The notes under the pieces: model-generated | What the model was told of the DNA's origin: nothing | The model's database searches: none | Seen by the model: the letters and a program-made list of their open reading frames with translations, nothing else | Origin: Chitinophagaceae bacterium | Lineage (GTDB): Bacteria; Bacteroidota; Bacteroidia; Chitinophagales; Chitinophagaceae | Direction of reading: 5' to 3' | DNA: 10,873 bases | Assembly (NCBI GenBank): GCA_947452875.1 | Contig: CANGEZ010000050.1 | Location: forward strand, 1 to 10,873 | Translations under genes and position numbers: made by a program | Part shown: in pieces, positions 1 to 7,848 of the stretch | Numbering within the stretch: the first letter of the stretch is position 1 | Layout: each line of letters starts with the position of its first letter

Positions 1-1191
1 CAAAAAGAATTTTCACCAACATCTATTGTTGCCGTTACCAACGTAACCGGTCTGGTGTCTGAAACCTATAGAATTAAAAAAGTAACATACGCCACTTCTT
101 ACAACTGGTCGATGAACAGAGGCACCAATGCCACCATCACCCATATCAACCCTTTGGGTGTAAATGATACGGCTGTTATTGTTACATTCTTCAATTGTTT
201 TGTAAGAGATACCTTGTCTGTAAAAGCCGTTACGCCTTGTTCGGTGAGCACGGCAAAAACAGCAATTTTAATTGCCAACACCGTTCCTGCTTCAGTTGCA
301 GGTATCGGTACCGCGGGTGGAGATTTTGCGGTTTGTATCGGTACTAACAAAACTTTCAATGCCATCGCAGGCACTCCTACAACTGCACAAGCACCTATCG
401 CTTCATTCCGCTGGACAAAACCGGCAAATACAACTATAGTTTCGGGTACAGCGGATAGTTCAAGCATCACCGTTAGTTTCAATACCGGTTTCACGGGAGG
501 TAGCTTAACGGCTAAAGGCGTTACTGCTTGCGGCGTAATAGGCACTACTGCAGCAACAGCAATTTTACAATATCTACCACCAACGCCGTTGAGCATCAGC
601 AGCAGTACCAATTCATATAACGCTTGTATCAACAGCACGGTAACTTATACAGCAATTGTTGGCGCACCTTCAACTTCACAAACACCAACATCTGTGTTCC
701 GCTGGACAAAACCTAACAACACTACCATTACAGCGGCATCGGCAGACAGCTCGAGTATTACATTACGTTTCAATACAGGATATGTAGGTGGTACCTTGTC
801 TGTAAAAGGACAATCGCGTTGTGGTACACAGGGTGGTACAAAATCGCAATCGCTTACGCATACAGGTTGTGCTGCTGGTACGAAGATGAGTCTGCCAATT
901 ACTGCCACAACTGCCAATTCATTTGAGGTGAGTTTATATCCGAATCCTTCGGCGGGAGAGTTTAAGTTGCTCGTTAGTCTCGTTAATTTCGTTGGTGGAA
1001 AAACACCAACGATGGCAACACCAACGAAAGCTACGGTAAAAGTCATCGATCTTCAAGGTCGTTTAATCAAATCATTCGAATGTAAAGCCAATCAGCCAAC
1101 AGCCATCGGCAACGAGCTGAAACCTGGCGTGTACATGGTGGAAGTGAGAATGGGAGATGAGGTGAAGACGGTGAGAGCGGTGAGGTTTTAA
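1..1191 (+). CDS. C-terminal part of a T9SS-sorted secreted protein with Ig/PKD-like repeats
   Basis: The frame is open from the first base, so the start lies upstream; 396 residues are visible. Three related extracellular modules can be aligned on their tryptophan codons at 106, 412 and 703, a spacing of about 102 and then 97 residues. Modules 2 and 3 share FRWTKPxNTTI, then ADSSSIT, FNTG, GG and a Cys near the module end; module 1 is more diverged (YNWS, then SVKAVTPC). This looks like the Ig/PKD-like repeats of large Bacteroidota surface proteins. The last ~85 residues match the type A T9SS sorting domain: LYPNPSAGEF, then VKVIDLQGRLIKSF, then LKPGVYMVEV and a basic KTVRAVRF end. That domain directs passage through the outer membrane and is normally cleaved, with the protein released or attached to the surface. 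Any enzymatic or adhesive domain would lie upstream, so the specific function is unknown. Confidence 0.9.
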   Translation, partial: QKEFSPTSIVAVTNVTGLVSETYRIKKVTYATSYNWSMNRGTNATITHINPLGVNDTAVIVTFFNCFVRDTLSVKAVTPCSVSTAKTAILIANTVPASVAGIGTAGGDFAVCIGTNKTFNAIAGTPTTAQAPIASFRWTKPANTTIVSGTADSSSITVSFNTGFTGGSLTAKGVTACGVIGTTAATAILQYLPPTPLSISSSTNSYNACINSTVTYTAIVGAPSTSQTPTSVFRWTKPNNTTITAASADSSSITLRFNTGYVGGTLSVKGQSRCGTQGGTKSQSLTHTGCAAGTKMSLPITATTANSFEVSLYPNPSAGEFKLLVSLVNFVGGKTPTMATPTKATVKVIDLQGRLIKSFECKANQPTAIGNELKPGVYMVEVRMGDEVKTVRAVRF

Positions 1192-1193
1192 AA

Positions 1194-1258
1194 GCCTCAC
1201 CCCCAGCCCCTCTCCAAAGGAGAGGGGAGCAGGGCCCCCTCAATCCCCCGAAGGGGGA
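1194..1258. repeat. GC-rich hairpin repeat pair (CCCCTCTCC unit plus CCCCC unit)
   Basis: Immediately after the stop codon stand two inverted repeats: CCCCTCTCC (1207-1215), loop AAA, GGAGAGGGG (1219-1227); then CCCCC (1245-1249), loop GAA, GGGGG (1253-1257). The first recurs at 7277-7297 and, inverted, at 10289-10306, each with a neighbouring GCCT(C/A)ACCCCC segment. The second belongs to the family found at 1507, 1930, 7953 and 10190. No T-run follows, so they are better read as interspersed REP-like elements than as terminators. Confidence 0.8.
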
Positions 1259-1304
1259 AGTTTATCGGTGTGAATGAATTTTACTGAATAATAATTTTCT
1301 TTTG

Positions 1305-1336
1305 AAACCGCTCTTTGGGAAGAAGGGCGGTTTTTT
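1305..1336 (+). terminator. Rho-independent terminator after the T9SS-sorted protein gene
   Basis: An 11-bp stem (AAACCGCTCTT at 1305-1315 against AAGGGCGGTTT at 1323-1333, one G-U pair) with a 7-nt loop runs into six T residues at 1331-1336. This is a textbook intrinsic terminator on the plus strand. It lies about 115 nt beyond the stop codon; the gap is filled by two GC-rich repeat hairpins, which may have been inserted between gene and terminator. Confidence 0.85.
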
Positions 1337-1342
1337 ATTGTG

Positions 1343-1371
1343 TCATAGCCCACGGTTTCAACCGTGGGAGA
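1343..1371. repeat. CCCACGG hairpin, copy 1
   Basis: CATAGCCCACGGTT is followed by a 2-nt loop and AACCGTGGG, a perfect 9-bp stem (1349-1357 with 1360-1368). It sits just past the terminator. The same unit recurs at 1532-1560 with compensating stem changes. The tract is followed by A residues rather than T on the plus strand, which argues against a plus-strand terminator. Confidence 0.75.
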
Positions 1372-1427
1372 AAAAATTATTAAATAAACAAATAATAGGG
1401 AATAATAAATAAGAAATAAGGAAGTGT

Positions 1428-1530
1428 ATTTCGGAAATGAAACAATTATTTTCTCATGTACAACAATTCGTGAATTCGTGGTTAACCAACAAAACACAAT
1501 CAAAGTCCCCCTTTGGGGGATTTAGGGGGC
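1428..1530 (+). repeat. Composite interspersed repeat, copy A (full length)
   Basis: It runs from ATTTCGGAAATGAAA through TTTTCTCATGTA, AATTCGTGAATTCGTGGTTA, CAACAAAACACAATCAAAG and the CCCCC-TTT-GGGGG hairpin (1507-1519) to TTTAGGGGGC. The copy at 7875-7977 matches over nearly the whole ~100 nt; shorter copies lie at 1891-1953, 7339-7402 and (inverted) 10177-10233. It is a non-coding dispersed element. AT-rich sequence just before it (GGAATAATAAATAAG) also resembles sequence near 7412-7455. Confidence 0.8.
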
Positions 1531-1531
1531 C

Positions 1532-1560
1532 TCATAGCCCACCGTTTTAACGGTGGGAAA
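1532..1560. repeat. CCCACCG hairpin, copy 2
   Basis: The same unit as at 1343-1371: TCATAGCCCAC, a 9-bp stem (CCCACCGTT at 1538-1546 with AACGGTGGG at 1549-1557) and a 2-nt loop, then GGGAAA. Two stem positions differ from copy 1 (CGG versus CCG) and the opposite arm changes to match, so pairing is kept. Confidence 0.75.
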
Positions 1561-1890
1561 GAATGATTATTTCTTTACGCATTGTCTCTTTTAGGAGACA
1601 TTGCAGAGAATTTAAAATAAACAAACCGTATTAAAATAACATCAGGTTAAAAACCTTCACCTCTCTTAGTCACCGGTCACAGACCGGCGCCATTTCCGAG
1701 CAGGTAGACAAACATGGGATAAGGCAAAGAAAATATAGATAATATTGAATGAGGTGATTTTGGAGGTTCTTCCCTATATAATAATTCTAAATTCAAGCAT
1801 CCCCTTGCGAGCCTTGCGTGAAACCAACCTTCGTGCATCTTTGTGCAAATTAATTCGTGCATTCGTGGCAACCTAACCACCGAAGGTGGA

Positions 1891-1953
1891 AATAAAATTC
1901 GTGGCTATCCAACAAAACACAATCAAAGTCCCCCTTTGGGGGATTGAGGGGGC
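1891..1953 (+). repeat. Composite interspersed repeat, copy B (3' part)
   Basis: It carries the 3' half of the unit: AATTCGTGG, then CCAACAAAACACAATCAAAG, the CCCCC-TTT-GGGGG hairpin (1930-1942) and ATTGAGGGGGC. The 5' part (ATTTCGGAAATGAAA) is missing. It ends about 55 nt before the promoter-like box of the TolC-type gene. Confidence 0.75.
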
Positions 1954-2006
1954 TTTTACCTGACAACTTTCATACCCTTCCCTGCTTTTTAAACCCCCTA
2001 ATCGCG

Positions 2007-2014
2007 TAATTTTG
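2007..2014 (+). promoter_or_regulatory. TAnnTTTG-type -7 box of the TolC/adaptor/barrel operon
   Basis: TAATTTTG fits the Bacteroidota -7 consensus TAnnTTTG exactly and ends only 4 nt before the ATG at 2019. Transcription starting a few bases past such a box would begin at or beside the start codon, so the mRNA may be leaderless. I see no convincing -33 TTG partner. The identical TAATTTTGC-NNN-ATG layout precedes the SRAP gene at 10385. Confidence 0.55.
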
Positions 2015-2018
2015 CGAC

Positions 2019-3470
2019 ATGCGTCTGACTACCATTACCATAGGACTAATACTTTCATTTTCCCTCACTGTTTCAGCTCAGCAAAAATGGAACTTGCAAA
2101 CCTGCGTGGAATATGCCATGGCTCACAATCTTGGTGTGACTTCCTCGACCGTTCAAGCAAAAATTTCTGCATTGACGTTGAAACAAAGTCAATTGTCACG
2201 TTACCCCGGATTGAACTTGGGTATGAATACAGCTTTCAACAGCGGTAACAATCAGGATCCGACGACATTCAACAGGGTTACTGAAAATTATTTATCTGCA
2301 GGATTTCAATTGCAAACCAGCGCTGATGTGTTTAATTTTTTCAGCAAAAGAAATACCATTGCCGCCAATGAATGGAATTTCATGGCAGCAAAAGCCGGTG
2401 TGAGCAAGGTGGCTTATGATATTGCGTTGTCAACGGCAAATGCTTATTTACAGATTTTGTTGGCGATGCAACAGGAAGACATTACCAAAGTGCAAATTCA
2501 ACAAACGCAATTTCAACTGACCAATACTCGCAAAATGGTTGACGCAGGTTCACTACCCGAACTCAACGCCACACAACTTGAAGCCCAATTGGCTGCCGAC
2601 AGCGGAAATTATATTTCAGCAAAAGGAAACGTATCTCAAGCTACATTGTTATTAAAATCTTTAATGAATATAGATGCGGCTCAGGCATTTGAAATTGAAA
2701 CACCTCCTGTTGGCTCTATACCTTTGGAAACCATTGCTGATTTACAACCAGAATATGTGTACGAACAAGCCTTAAAAAATCAACCACAACAACAGGTGAA
2801 TGATTATAATTTAAAGGCTGCACAAAAATCAATACTTGCCGCTAAAGCAGCTAGATATCCAAGTTTTTCTATGTTTGGCAATTTGAGTACAAACTATCTT
2901 TCTTTCACGAAAAGAGCAGTTTACGAAAGAATTCTAAATGGGTATCAATCTACCGGTTTACTTGCTGATGCAGGCGGTGGCGTTTTTTATGATGTACAAA
3001 GTCCGATATACACCAACGGTAATATTATAGGTCACATCAGACCATCAGCTTTTTCTACACAGCTGAACGACAATTTCAGAAAGGCTTTTGGATTGAGCAT
3101 GAACATTCCGATTTTCAATGGCGGTAATGCTAAAATAAATTACGAAAGAAGCAAGTTGAATTTCGAAAGTCTTCAGATTCAGAAACAACAAGATGATCAG
3201 AAATTGAAACAAGATATTTATCAAGCTTACAATGCAGCAGTTGTTGCTTTGGAGAAATTTAACGCGAGTAAAAAATCGGTTGAAGCCAATGAAAAGACTT
3301 ATGACTTTGCAGGCAAAAGATTTGCTATTGGGTCATTAAGCACATTTGATTTGATTACTTCTCAGAATAATTTATTGCGTGCAAAATTGGAGTACACATT
3401 GAATCAATTTGATTTTGTGTTTAAAATGAAAGTGCTAGAGTTTTACAAAGGCGCAGGATTGAAATTATAA
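2019..3470 (+). CDS. TolC-family outer-membrane channel protein
   Basis: A 483-residue protein of the usual TolC/OEP length. Residues 1-20 form a signal peptide (hydrophobic core ITIGLILSFSL, cleavage likely after SVSA-like TVSA before QQ). The mature N-terminus WNLQTCVEYAMAHN is the family's opening helix motif, and two long helical repeats with small beta segments follow (GSLPELNATQLEAQL in the first half; IGSLSTFDLITSQNNLL in the second, the paired position). Such proteins form trimers spanning the outer membrane and periplasm as the exit duct of efflux or secretion systems. The ATG at 2019 is chosen because it yields the complete signal peptide. Only 22 nt separate it from the periplasmic adaptor gene, its expected partner. 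Substrate cannot be told from sequence. Confidence 0.92.
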   Translation: MRLTTITIGLILSFSLTVSAQQKWNLQTCVEYAMAHNLGVTSSTVQAKISALTLKQSQLSRYPGLNLGMNTAFNSGNNQDPTTFNRVTENYLSAGFQLQTSADVFNFFSKRNTIAANEWNFMAAKAGVSKVAYDIALSTANAYLQILLAMQQEDITKVQIQQTQFQLTNTRKMVDAGSLPELNATQLEAQLAADSGNYISAKGNVSQATLLLKSLMNIDAAQAFEIETPPVGSIPLETIADLQPEYVYEQALKNQPQQQVNDYNLKAAQKSILAAKAARYPSFSMFGNLSTNYLSFTKRAVYERILNGYQSTGLLADAGGGVFYDVQSPIYTNGNIIGHIRPSAFSTQLNDNFRKAFGLSMNIPIFNGGNAKINYERSKLNFESLQIQKQQDDQKLKQDIYQAYNAAVVALEKFNASKKSVEANEKTYDFAGKRFAIGSLSTFDLITSQNNLLRAKLEYTLNQFDFVFKMKVLEFYKGAGLKL

Positions 3471-3492
3471 AATGTTTATTTAAAATATTGAT

Positions 3493-4842
3493 ATGAATAA
3501 AACGACAAAATGGATTATAATCGGATCCGTTCTATTGCTGGTAGTTTTGGTGGTAATGTCTAAAACCGGCGTGTTTGGCAAGAAAGAAGGCACCAAAGTG
3601 ACGGCTGAAAAAGCGGTAAAAAGAACTATCATTGAAGTGGTGAATGCCAGTGGTAAAGTATATCCCGAAGTAGAGGTGAAGGTAAGTCCGGATATCAGTG
3701 GCGAAATCACAGAGCTCACAGTACAAGAAGGTGATACGGTAAAAAAAGGTCAGTTACTGGCACGCATATACGCAGATATCTACAGCATACAACGTGATCA
3801 GGCTTCATTTGGTGTGGATCAATCTAAAGCCCAGGTTGCCAATTCAAAAGCCGGGCTCGACGCTTTGCAAGCACAACTAGATCAAGCTCAGAAAAATTAC
3901 GACATGCAGAAGAAATTGTTTGATGATAAAGTAATCAGCAAAAGCGAATTCAATGTGGCGGAAGCGAATTTCAAAACAGCAAAAGCCAATTATAATGCAG
4001 GTGTTCAAAACATTAAAGGTGTAAGTGCAAGTGTGCAATCTGCTGAAGCTAGTCTGAACCGTGCCAATAAAGACTTAGGTAAAACAACCATCATCGCTCC
4101 AATGGATGGTGTGGTGAGTTTATTGAATGTAAAAAAAGGAGAGAGAGTGGCGGGCAATAGTTTCAATGTTGGTACAGAAATTTTGCGCATCGCCAATATG
4201 GATAAAATTGAAGTTCGTGTGGATGTAGGTGAAAATGATATTCCAAAAGTGAAATTGGGGGACAGTGCATTGGTAACCATCGATGCTTATAGCGATAGAA
4301 AATTCAAAGGTTTGGTAACACAGATTGCGAGTTCTAATAACGGCGCTTCCTCACAGTCAGCCTTAGCCGCTACAACCAATGATGTTACGCAATACAAAGT
4401 GTATGTAAGATTGTTGCCGGAAAGTTATAAGGATTTATTGGGCAAAGGCATCTTTCCATTCAGACCAGGCATGAGTGCAACTGCAGATATTCAAACGAAA
4501 ACACAAATGAATGTATTGAGTGTTCCCATCAATGCTGTGACAACTCGTGATAAAAATGACATTGTTGTCAATAAAGAGGATAAAGAAGCTACAGACATCA
4601 ATGCTCCTGCGCCTTCTTTGGATGATTTGGATGTAGTTGTTTTTGTTTTGGGCGCTGATGGCAAAGTGAAAAAAGTTCCTGTAAAAACAGGCATTCAAGA
4701 TATCAATTATATAGAAATCACCGAAGGTTTAAAAGAAGGTGACGAAGTGGTTACCGGTCCTTATGATATTGTCAGCAAAACTTTAAAAGACAGCATTGAA
4801 GTAAAAAAAGTTGATAAGAAAGAATTGTTTGAAAAGAAATAA
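3493..4842 (+). CDS. MacA/HlyD-type periplasmic adaptor (membrane fusion protein)
   Basis: A 449-residue adaptor linking an inner-membrane transporter to a TolC channel. Residues 7-22 are one membrane anchor (WIIIGSVLLLVVLVVM). The first lipoyl half is near 55-92 (SPDISGEITELTVQEGDTVKKGQLL), a coiled-coil hairpin spans about 97-195 (RDQASFGVDQSKAQ to NRANKDLGK), and the second lipoyl half is near 200-220 (IIAPMDGVVSLLNVKKGERV). A beta-barrel domain follows (IEVRVDVGENDIPKVKLGDSALV) and then a membrane-proximal domain ending ITEGLKEGDEVVTGP. An acidic segment near 355-375 (NKEDKEATDINAPAPSLDD) interrupts the C-terminal part. This architecture fits MacA-like adaptors that usually work with a MacB-type ABC permease, but no such gene follows here. 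No clear Shine-Dalgarno precedes the ATG. Confidence 0.92.
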   Translation: MNKTTKWIIIGSVLLLVVLVVMSKTGVFGKKEGTKVTAEKAVKRTIIEVVNASGKVYPEVEVKVSPDISGEITELTVQEGDTVKKGQLLARIYADIYSIQRDQASFGVDQSKAQVANSKAGLDALQAQLDQAQKNYDMQKKLFDDKVISKSEFNVAEANFKTAKANYNAGVQNIKGVSASVQSAEASLNRANKDLGKTTIIAPMDGVVSLLNVKKGERVAGNSFNVGTEILRIANMDKIEVRVDVGENDIPKVKLGDSALVTIDAYSDRKFKGLVTQIASSNNGASSQSALAATTNDVTQYKVYVRLLPESYKDLLGKGIFPFRPGMSATADIQTKTQMNVLSVPINAVTTRDKNDIVVNKEDKEATDINAPAPSLDDLDVVVFVLGADGKVKKVPVKTGIQDINYIEITEGLKEGDEVVTGPYDIVSKTLKDSIEVKKVDKKELFEKK

Positions 4843-4865
4843 ACTGACGACATAAAAATCCATCT

Positions 4866-7259
4866 TTGAAAAAAATCCTATCATTTCTTTTATTAACTTT
4901 TTTGTTGAATGGATTTGCATTCGCACAAAACAGCAAGATATCTGTTGCCTTAACTGATGAGAAGAACAACAAAATACAAGGTGCTTCTGCTTATTTAAAA
5001 AATCTTGCTGATACAAATGCCTCCATTAAAAAAGTATTGAAATCTAAAGATGAATTCAACCTTACTGAAGGCATTCAATACAATCTTCACATCAGTTCAA
5101 TTGGCAAATTAGATTTTGACACAACTTTTCTTGCTGGAAATAATGATGTTTCAATAAGAGTTGTGTTGATGAATGAATTCAATTCTATGTCTGCTGTAAC
5201 TGTGGTTTCTTCAAGAAAGCCATTGATTAAAGAAGAAGACGACAAAACGATAGTAGATGCAGCAGCCTTAACCGTCAGCAGTACCAATGCCTTTGAAGTG
5301 ATAGAAAGAACGCCTGGCGCCATTATCGATCAGGATGGAAATGTTTACTTGAATAGCACAACGCCTGCCACCATTTTCATCAATGGAAGAGAAATGAAGT
5401 TGAGCAGCGCGGATTTATCTTCATTGCTAAAAAGCTTGCCTGCCAATAGTGTTAGCAAAATTGAAATTCTAAGAACTCCATCTGCAAAATATGATGCAGC
5501 GAGCAGTGGAGGAATTGTAAATATCGTTTTGAAAAAAGGCGTTAAACTGGGCAGCAGTGGTAGTGTAAATATGGCGTATTTTCAGGGTGTATATGCTACA
5601 AATACAGGAGGTTTTACATTCAGTAAATCTGGAGATAAGATAAACAGCTATATCAATTATCAGTTTACCGGCCGCACTAATTTTGAAGAACTGAATTCCG
5701 ACAGAAGCTTTGATGTCGATAGTACCTTAATCCATCAGCAGTCTTTTACAAAATATCCTTCCACTACTCATTATATCAATACCGGATTGGATTATGCTTT
5801 TGCTAAAAAATGGAATATTGCTTATGATGTAAGATATACTTTCAACGAAAATAAAAATAAAGCGGAAAATGGGATTGATGTTACCAAGCAACTACTCACT
5901 CAAAACCTTTTGGAAACTCAATCTGCAATTACCAACAACAATACTTCTGATTATTTCTCCAATACAATAACGCTTAAATGCAAAATCGATACTTCAGGAA
6001 GTGAATGGACCAATGTACTGGATTACAGTTATTATCATTATGCTAACGACCAACGATACACGAATTCATATATCATTCCTATTCATACGCCAATAATTGG
6101 TGATGGCTTGAATGATAATACAAAAAATAACTTTTCTTTTCAGTCTGACCTCACTTTAAAACTACCTAAAAAATACACATTCGAAACTGGTTTTAAAATA
6201 AGTAATAGCAAGAGTAGGAGTAGTGCTAATTATTTTATTGATACAAATGGTGTGAGAACAATTGATAGATTTCAAACCAATACTTACCAATACAACGAAA
6301 CGATTAGCGCAGCATATGTACAAGTCTCTAAAACATTCAATGGCTTTACCATCAAGCCTGGACTTCGTTTTGAAATTACAGACATCAATGGTCATCAGCT
6401 GATACCTAAAGACACAAGTTTTGGTATTAACAGAAAAGATATTTTCCCATACATTTATTTAAAACACAAGTTGTTTAAGATATATAATCAAACATTGATG
6501 GGCAGTGCTATTTTCCGTAAAAGCATTCGCCGTCCGTATTATGAAAGTCTGAATCCATATCCCAAATACGTTGATCAGTTTTTATACGAATCCGGCAATC
6601 CTGCATTGAAGCCACAGTTCACCACCAACTATGAATTAAATGTGACGTTCAATGACATTCCTGTTTTTGCAGTTGGTATTAATAATACAAAAGATATTTT
6701 CAGCAATGTTATTTATCAGGATCCAGTTACCAAAATTGCTTATCGCACATTTGATAATCTTGGAAAAAATAAAGAATATTATTTCCGATTGGTTGGCGGT
6801 AAACCTCCCGGTGGAAAATATTTTTTCTATATGGGCTGTGTGATTAATTACAATGAGTACAGAGGGTTTTATCAAAATGAACCTTTCAATTATAACCGTG
6901 CCGGTTACACGCTATTTACTTTTCATGAATATAAAGCCACTAAAAAATTCACTGTCAGTTTGCAGGCATTCATGCGTTCTAAGGCCTTGCAGAATTTTTA
7001 TGAGTTGAATACTTTTGGAGGCGTTGTTGTTTCGGCAAATAAAAGCTTGTATAAAAAGAAAGTAAATCTTATCGTTTCGATTAATGACTTACTACACACC
7101 AATCAGGTTAGTTTTAATTTCGATAGAAACGGCCAGCATGTTGAAGGGCATCGCATCAATGACACCCGTCGTTTAGGCATTACATTGAGATATAATTTCG
7201 GATTCAAACCTAAAGAGGAAAAAGAGAAAAAGAATAATTATGAGGCGCCGCAGGAGTAG
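4866..7259 (+). CDS. TonB-receptor-like outer-membrane beta-barrel protein, TTG start
   Basis: A 797-residue outer-membrane protein. Residues 1-20 are a clear signal peptide ending FAFA before Q. Residues ~23-105 look like the carboxypeptidase-regulatory-like beta-sandwich found at the N-terminus of such proteins. A plug-like domain spans ~112-225 (AFEVIERTPGAIIDQDGNVYL, FINGREM, SKIEILRTPSAKYDA, GGIVNIVLKKG). The rest is a beta-barrel rich in aromatic, alternating strands, the last near RLGITLRYNFGF; a charged KEEKEKKNNYEAPQE tail follows. It matches the outer-membrane beta-barrel family (OMP_b-brl_3 type) rather than a classical siderophore receptor. TTG at 4866 is the only usual bacterial start giving the full signal peptide: an in-frame stop lies at 4845 and no ATG or GTG intervenes. 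It lies 23 nt after the adaptor gene, so is probably co-transcribed. Its ligand or role is unknown. Confidence 0.88.
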   Translation: MKKILSFLLLTFLLNGFAFAQNSKISVALTDEKNNKIQGASAYLKNLADTNASIKKVLKSKDEFNLTEGIQYNLHISSIGKLDFDTTFLAGNNDVSIRVVLMNEFNSMSAVTVVSSRKPLIKEEDDKTIVDAAALTVSSTNAFEVIERTPGAIIDQDGNVYLNSTTPATIFINGREMKLSSADLSSLLKSLPANSVSKIEILRTPSAKYDAASSGGIVNIVLKKGVKLGSSGSVNMAYFQGVYATNTGGFTFSKSGDKINSYINYQFTGRTNFEELNSDRSFDVDSTLIHQQSFTKYPSTTHYINTGLDYAFAKKWNIAYDVRYTFNENKNKAENGIDVTKQLLTQNLLETQSAITNNNTSDYFSNTITLKCKIDTSGSEWTNVLDYSYYHYANDQRYTNSYIIPIHTPIIGDGLNDNTKNNFSFQSDLTLKLPKKYTFETGFKISNSKSRSSANYFIDTNGVRTIDRFQTNTYQYNETISAAYVQVSKTFNGFTIKPGLRFEITDINGHQLIPKDTSFGINRKDIFPYIYLKHKLFKIYNQTLMGSAIFRKSIRRPYYESLNPYPKYVDQFLYESGNPALKPQFTTNYELNVTFNDIPVFAVGINNTKDIFSNVIYQDPVTKIAYRTFDNLGKNKEYYFRLVGGKPPGGKYFFYMGCVINYNEYRGFYQNEPFNYNRAGYTLFTFHEYKATKKFTVSLQAFMRSKALQNFYELNTFGGVVVSANKSLYKKKVNLIVSINDLLHTNQVSFNFDRNGQHVEGHRINDTRRLGITLRYNFGFKPKEEKEKKNNYEAPQE

Positions 7260-7263
7260 GAGA

Positions 7264-7300
7264 GCCTCACCCCCAACCCCTCTCCAATAGAGAGGGGAGT
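7264..7300 (+). repeat. CCCCTCTCC-type hairpin repeat, copy 2
   Basis: GCCTCACCCCCAA then CCCCTCTC (7277-7284), a 5-nt loop CAATA and GAGAGGGG (7290-7297). It begins five bases after the stop codon of the beta-barrel gene, the same placement as the related unit after the gene ending at 1191. With no T-run it is not a standard terminator, though the stem could protect the 3' end of the mRNA. Confidence 0.75.
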
Positions 7301-7338
7301 GGCACCCTCATTCATATTTAATCTCTCAAAACAAAAAA

Positions 7339-7402
7339 CAATTCATGAATTCGCGATCACCCAACAAAACATAATCAAAGTCCAGCTTGAGGCGACTTAG
7401 GG
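7339..7402 (+). repeat. Composite interspersed repeat, copy C (decayed)
   Basis: CAATTCATGAATTCGCGATC, CCAACAAAACATAATCAAAG and CTTAGGG align with copy A in order. The hairpin has lost pairing: CCCCC-TTT-GGGGG has become CCAGC-TTG-AGGCG. It is best read as a degenerate copy of the element. Confidence 0.65.
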
Positions 7403-7848
7403 ATCTTTATGGAGAAATAAATAATAAGAAAGTAAAAATAAGGAATAAGGAAGTGGCAGTTGTTTTTCTGAAATTAGCATAACTCCCAACATCAATCAAT
7501 TTGTGTTTGTAAATCTTAGCGGTGCTTTGTGTCTTTGAATCTTTGTGGCAGGAAAATGTTGTATAAGAATTGCCGGCACAGAAACCTTAGGGTAAATTCA
7601 AAAGAGAAATTGAAGTAATAAGATCATATCCGATGATAGTCGATTATAAATGGTTTATCTTTTTTTTCTTTCGTAAATTTATTTTGGGGCGGGGATGGAG
7701 TCCCCAGGAAAAAGACCCTACGTTACACTGAAGGGGGAAAACCCACAAAATTCCCCAAAGAGGGTAGGTTTCAAAAAAACTTGGTGGTTCTTGGAGTCTT
7801 AGTGGCGGGAAAATGTAGAATGTAAAATATCCAATGTAAAATAGCCAG

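Larger units (their letters stand above)
1337..2006. other. Gene-free spacer filled with short hairpin repeats
   Basis: I see no credible coding region here; the short open frames cross the repeats and have no recognisable protein features. It holds the CCCAC-type hairpin pair (1349-1368, 1538-1557), two copies of the composite repeat (1428-1530, 1891-1953), and small stem-loops: TGTCTC/GAGACA (1583-1600), AGGTT/AACCT (1644-1656), CCGGTC/GACCGG (1673-1687) and CCACC/GGTGG (1877-1889). A stretch at about 1805-1870 of repeated TTCGTGCAT/CTTTGTGCA-like words resembles low-complexity intergenic sequence common in Bacteroidota. Confidence 0.7.

Noticed and set aside
99..1046. Long minus-strand open frames (99-638 and 645-1046) opposite the T9SS protein
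   Set aside because: They are antisense to a protein with clear repeats and sorting domain, and their products are low-complexity hydrophobic sequence without a recognisable fold.
1240..1880. Minus-strand open frames at 1240-1503 and 1677-1880 as small genes
   Set aside because: They are made of repeat and hairpin sequence, cross the terminator or stem-loops, and show no protein-like features.
1343..1953. CRISPR array in the repeat-rich spacer
   Set aside because: Repeats are of several different kinds, unevenly spaced, self-complementary and scattered through the window in both orientations, with no regular spacers or cas genes.
2012..2248. Second plus-strand frame overlapping the start of the TolC-type gene
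   Set aside because: It lacks family features, while the overlapping frame has a signal peptide and TolC motifs for 483 residues.
7640..7672. AT-rich stem (ATAAA-TGG-TTTAT) followed by a T-run as a terminator
   Set aside because: The stem is only five A-T pairs, too weak for an intrinsic terminator, and lies ~390 nt from the upstream stop codon.
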